Below, one piece after another: positions 7,114 to 7,467 of a stretch of DNA of 7,467 nucleotides. Made by a program: the position numbers and the translations under genes. Below the pieces are notes generated by a model. That model was not told where the DNA came from. It searched no databases and saw only the letters and a list, made by a program, of their open reading frames with translations. Numbering within the stretch: the first letter of the stretch is position 1; every line of letters starts with the position of its first letter. The stretch comes from JBCCRH01 sp039208045 (GTDB taxonomy: Bacteria; Bacteroidota; Bacteroidia; Chitinophagales; Saprospiraceae): contig JBCCRH010000322.1 in NCBI GenBank assembly GCA_039208045.1, forward strand, positions 1 through 7,467, written 5' to 3'.

Positions 7114-7276
7114 CCACTTGACCTAAAAAGTGCTTTTCTCCCCTTCCAATATCCTGCACCTTTGAGTCAGAACAAAGGAGTCTTTTCTATCCTATTTTGA
7201 TCTAACATATCATCATATCTTGACGATCAAGTGGCTTGACCTGAAAAAGATCAGACTGCCGAGTCACTTGACGTCA
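7114..7276. repeat. Cluster of CTTGAC / CACTTGA half-sites in the intergenic region
   Basis: The 224-bp gap after the regulator gene holds four CTTGAC copies on the plus strand (7117-7122, 7219-7224, 7235-7240, 7267-7272). One opposite-strand copy, TCAAGTGG (7227-7234), is the reverse complement of CCACTTGA at 7114-7121. Two copies extend to CTTGACCT(A/G)AAAA (7117 and 7235). Adjacent copies make short inverted repeats: CTTGA-CGA-TCAAG (7219-7231) and TCAAG-TGG-CTTGA (7227-7239). The last copy overlaps an 8-bp palindrome TGACGTCA (7269-7276). Three copies are 16 and 32 bp apart. The cluster sits just upstream of an exported protein's start, as expected for an operator region. Confidence 0.45.
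7159..7189 (+). terminator. Weak candidate terminator of the kinase-regulator operon
   Basis: CCTTTG (7159-7164) and CAAAGG (7173-7178) form a 6-bp stem with an 8-nt loop, followed by a pyrimidine/T-rich tract (TCTTTTCTAT). It is 86 nt after the regulator's stop. The stem is short, so this is only a modest candidate. A weaker alternative is CACTT/AAGTG at 7115-7132 followed by CTTTTCTCC. Confidence 0.3.
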
Positions 7277-7297
7277 TGTTTAAATCTTATGGTATTT

Positions 7298-7467
7298 ATG
7301 AAGCTTACGTTTTGCCCTGCCTTTTTGAGTTGTTTATTGGTGCTCACCAGTATGAAAGCGCAGGAGTCGTTTATCTCCATACAAAATCTAGCCGATCAGT
7401 ATTTAACCCAAACCTATAAGGACCCAAAAAACCAACAGCGTGAAACCCAAACAGCAAAAGAAAAAGA
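7298..7467 (+). CDS. Start of an exported protein of unknown function (truncated by window edge)
   Basis: ATG 7298 opens 56 complete codons that run off the window with no stop. The first 22 residues, MKLTFCPAFLSCLLVLTSMKAQ, form a clear signal peptide with a Lys-2 n-region, hydrophobic core and '-KAQ' end like the other exported proteins here. The Cys residues at 6 and 12 lie within or before the core and there is no lipobox, so a lipoprotein is not indicated. The mature part begins ESFISIQNLADQYL and becomes Lys/Gln/Glu-rich (KDPKNQQRETQTAKEK). That is too little to name a family; a TPR-like or coiled-coil start is possible but unsupported. It is in the same orientation as the kinase-regulator pair, 224 bp downstream and behind the CTTGAC cluster, so it probably has its own promoter and could be a regulated target. 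Confidence 0.7.
   Translation, partial: MKLTFCPAFLSCLLVLTSMKAQESFISIQNLADQYLTQTYKDPKNQQRETQTAKEK

Noticed and set aside
7276..7417. Alternative plus-strand frame from ATG 7276 (MFKSYGIYEAY...)
   Set aside because: Ends after about 46 codons and overlaps the better frame from 7298, which has a clear signal peptide and stays open to the window edge.
1..7467. CRISPR arrays, tRNA/rRNA genes, transposases, prophage or defence genes
   Set aside because: No spaced repeat array, cloverleaf-like sequence, transposase motif or inverted-terminal-repeat pair was seen; the genes read as ordinary chromosomal secretion and signalling genes.

Overview
The window looks like chromosomal DNA of a Bacteroidota bacterium, probably from the Saprospiria/Lewinella-like part of the phylum. 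Two proteins end in type IX secretion (T9SS) type A sorting tails. Three secretory leaders end in the typical '-AQ' of this phylum. The signalling pair is a LytS-type kinase with a LytTR regulator, which is very common there. Strong Shine-Dalgarno sites are mostly absent. The family-level placement is inference; the phylum-level placement is well supported.

Layout. At the left (+ strand, 84-1126) is a small secreted LamG-domain protein whose signal peptide is in a different frame from its body, so the gene looks frameshifted close to its start. It converges, with 13 bp between stop codons, on a minus-strand pair. That pair is a very large secreted multidomain protein (start about 5174, end 1926), which looks like an uncharacterised carbohydrate-active enzyme, followed 15 bp later by a class I SAM-dependent methyltransferase (1910-1140). 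A perfect 10-bp stem lies over the methyltransferase 3' end at the convergent junction.

A 169-bp divergent intergenic region (5175-5343) separates the big secreted protein from a plus-strand two-component operon. The operon consists of a four-TM sensor kinase (5344-6318) and a LytTR response regulator (6315-7073), joined by an ATGA overlap. The divergent region carries a 12-bp palindrome, a 9-bp inverted repeat and an 11-codon ORF (MKHKKKPFWPF) that stops 2 nt before the kinase start codon. Downstream of the regulator, a 224-bp intergenic stretch holds a cluster of CTTGAC/CACTTGA half-sites. It leads into the start of another exported protein (7298 to the window edge), which is cut off after 56 codons.

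How it may work together (inference): the kinase/regulator pair sits between two genes for exported proteins, and each flanking intergenic region has repeat-like candidate operators. The simplest model is a local circuit in which the LytTR regulator controls its own promoter, the divergent secreted enzyme and/or the downstream exported protein. The parts most worth following up are the 11-residue coupled ORF, the CTTGAC repeat cluster, the unassigned TIM-barrel-like enzyme and the out-of-frame signal peptide.
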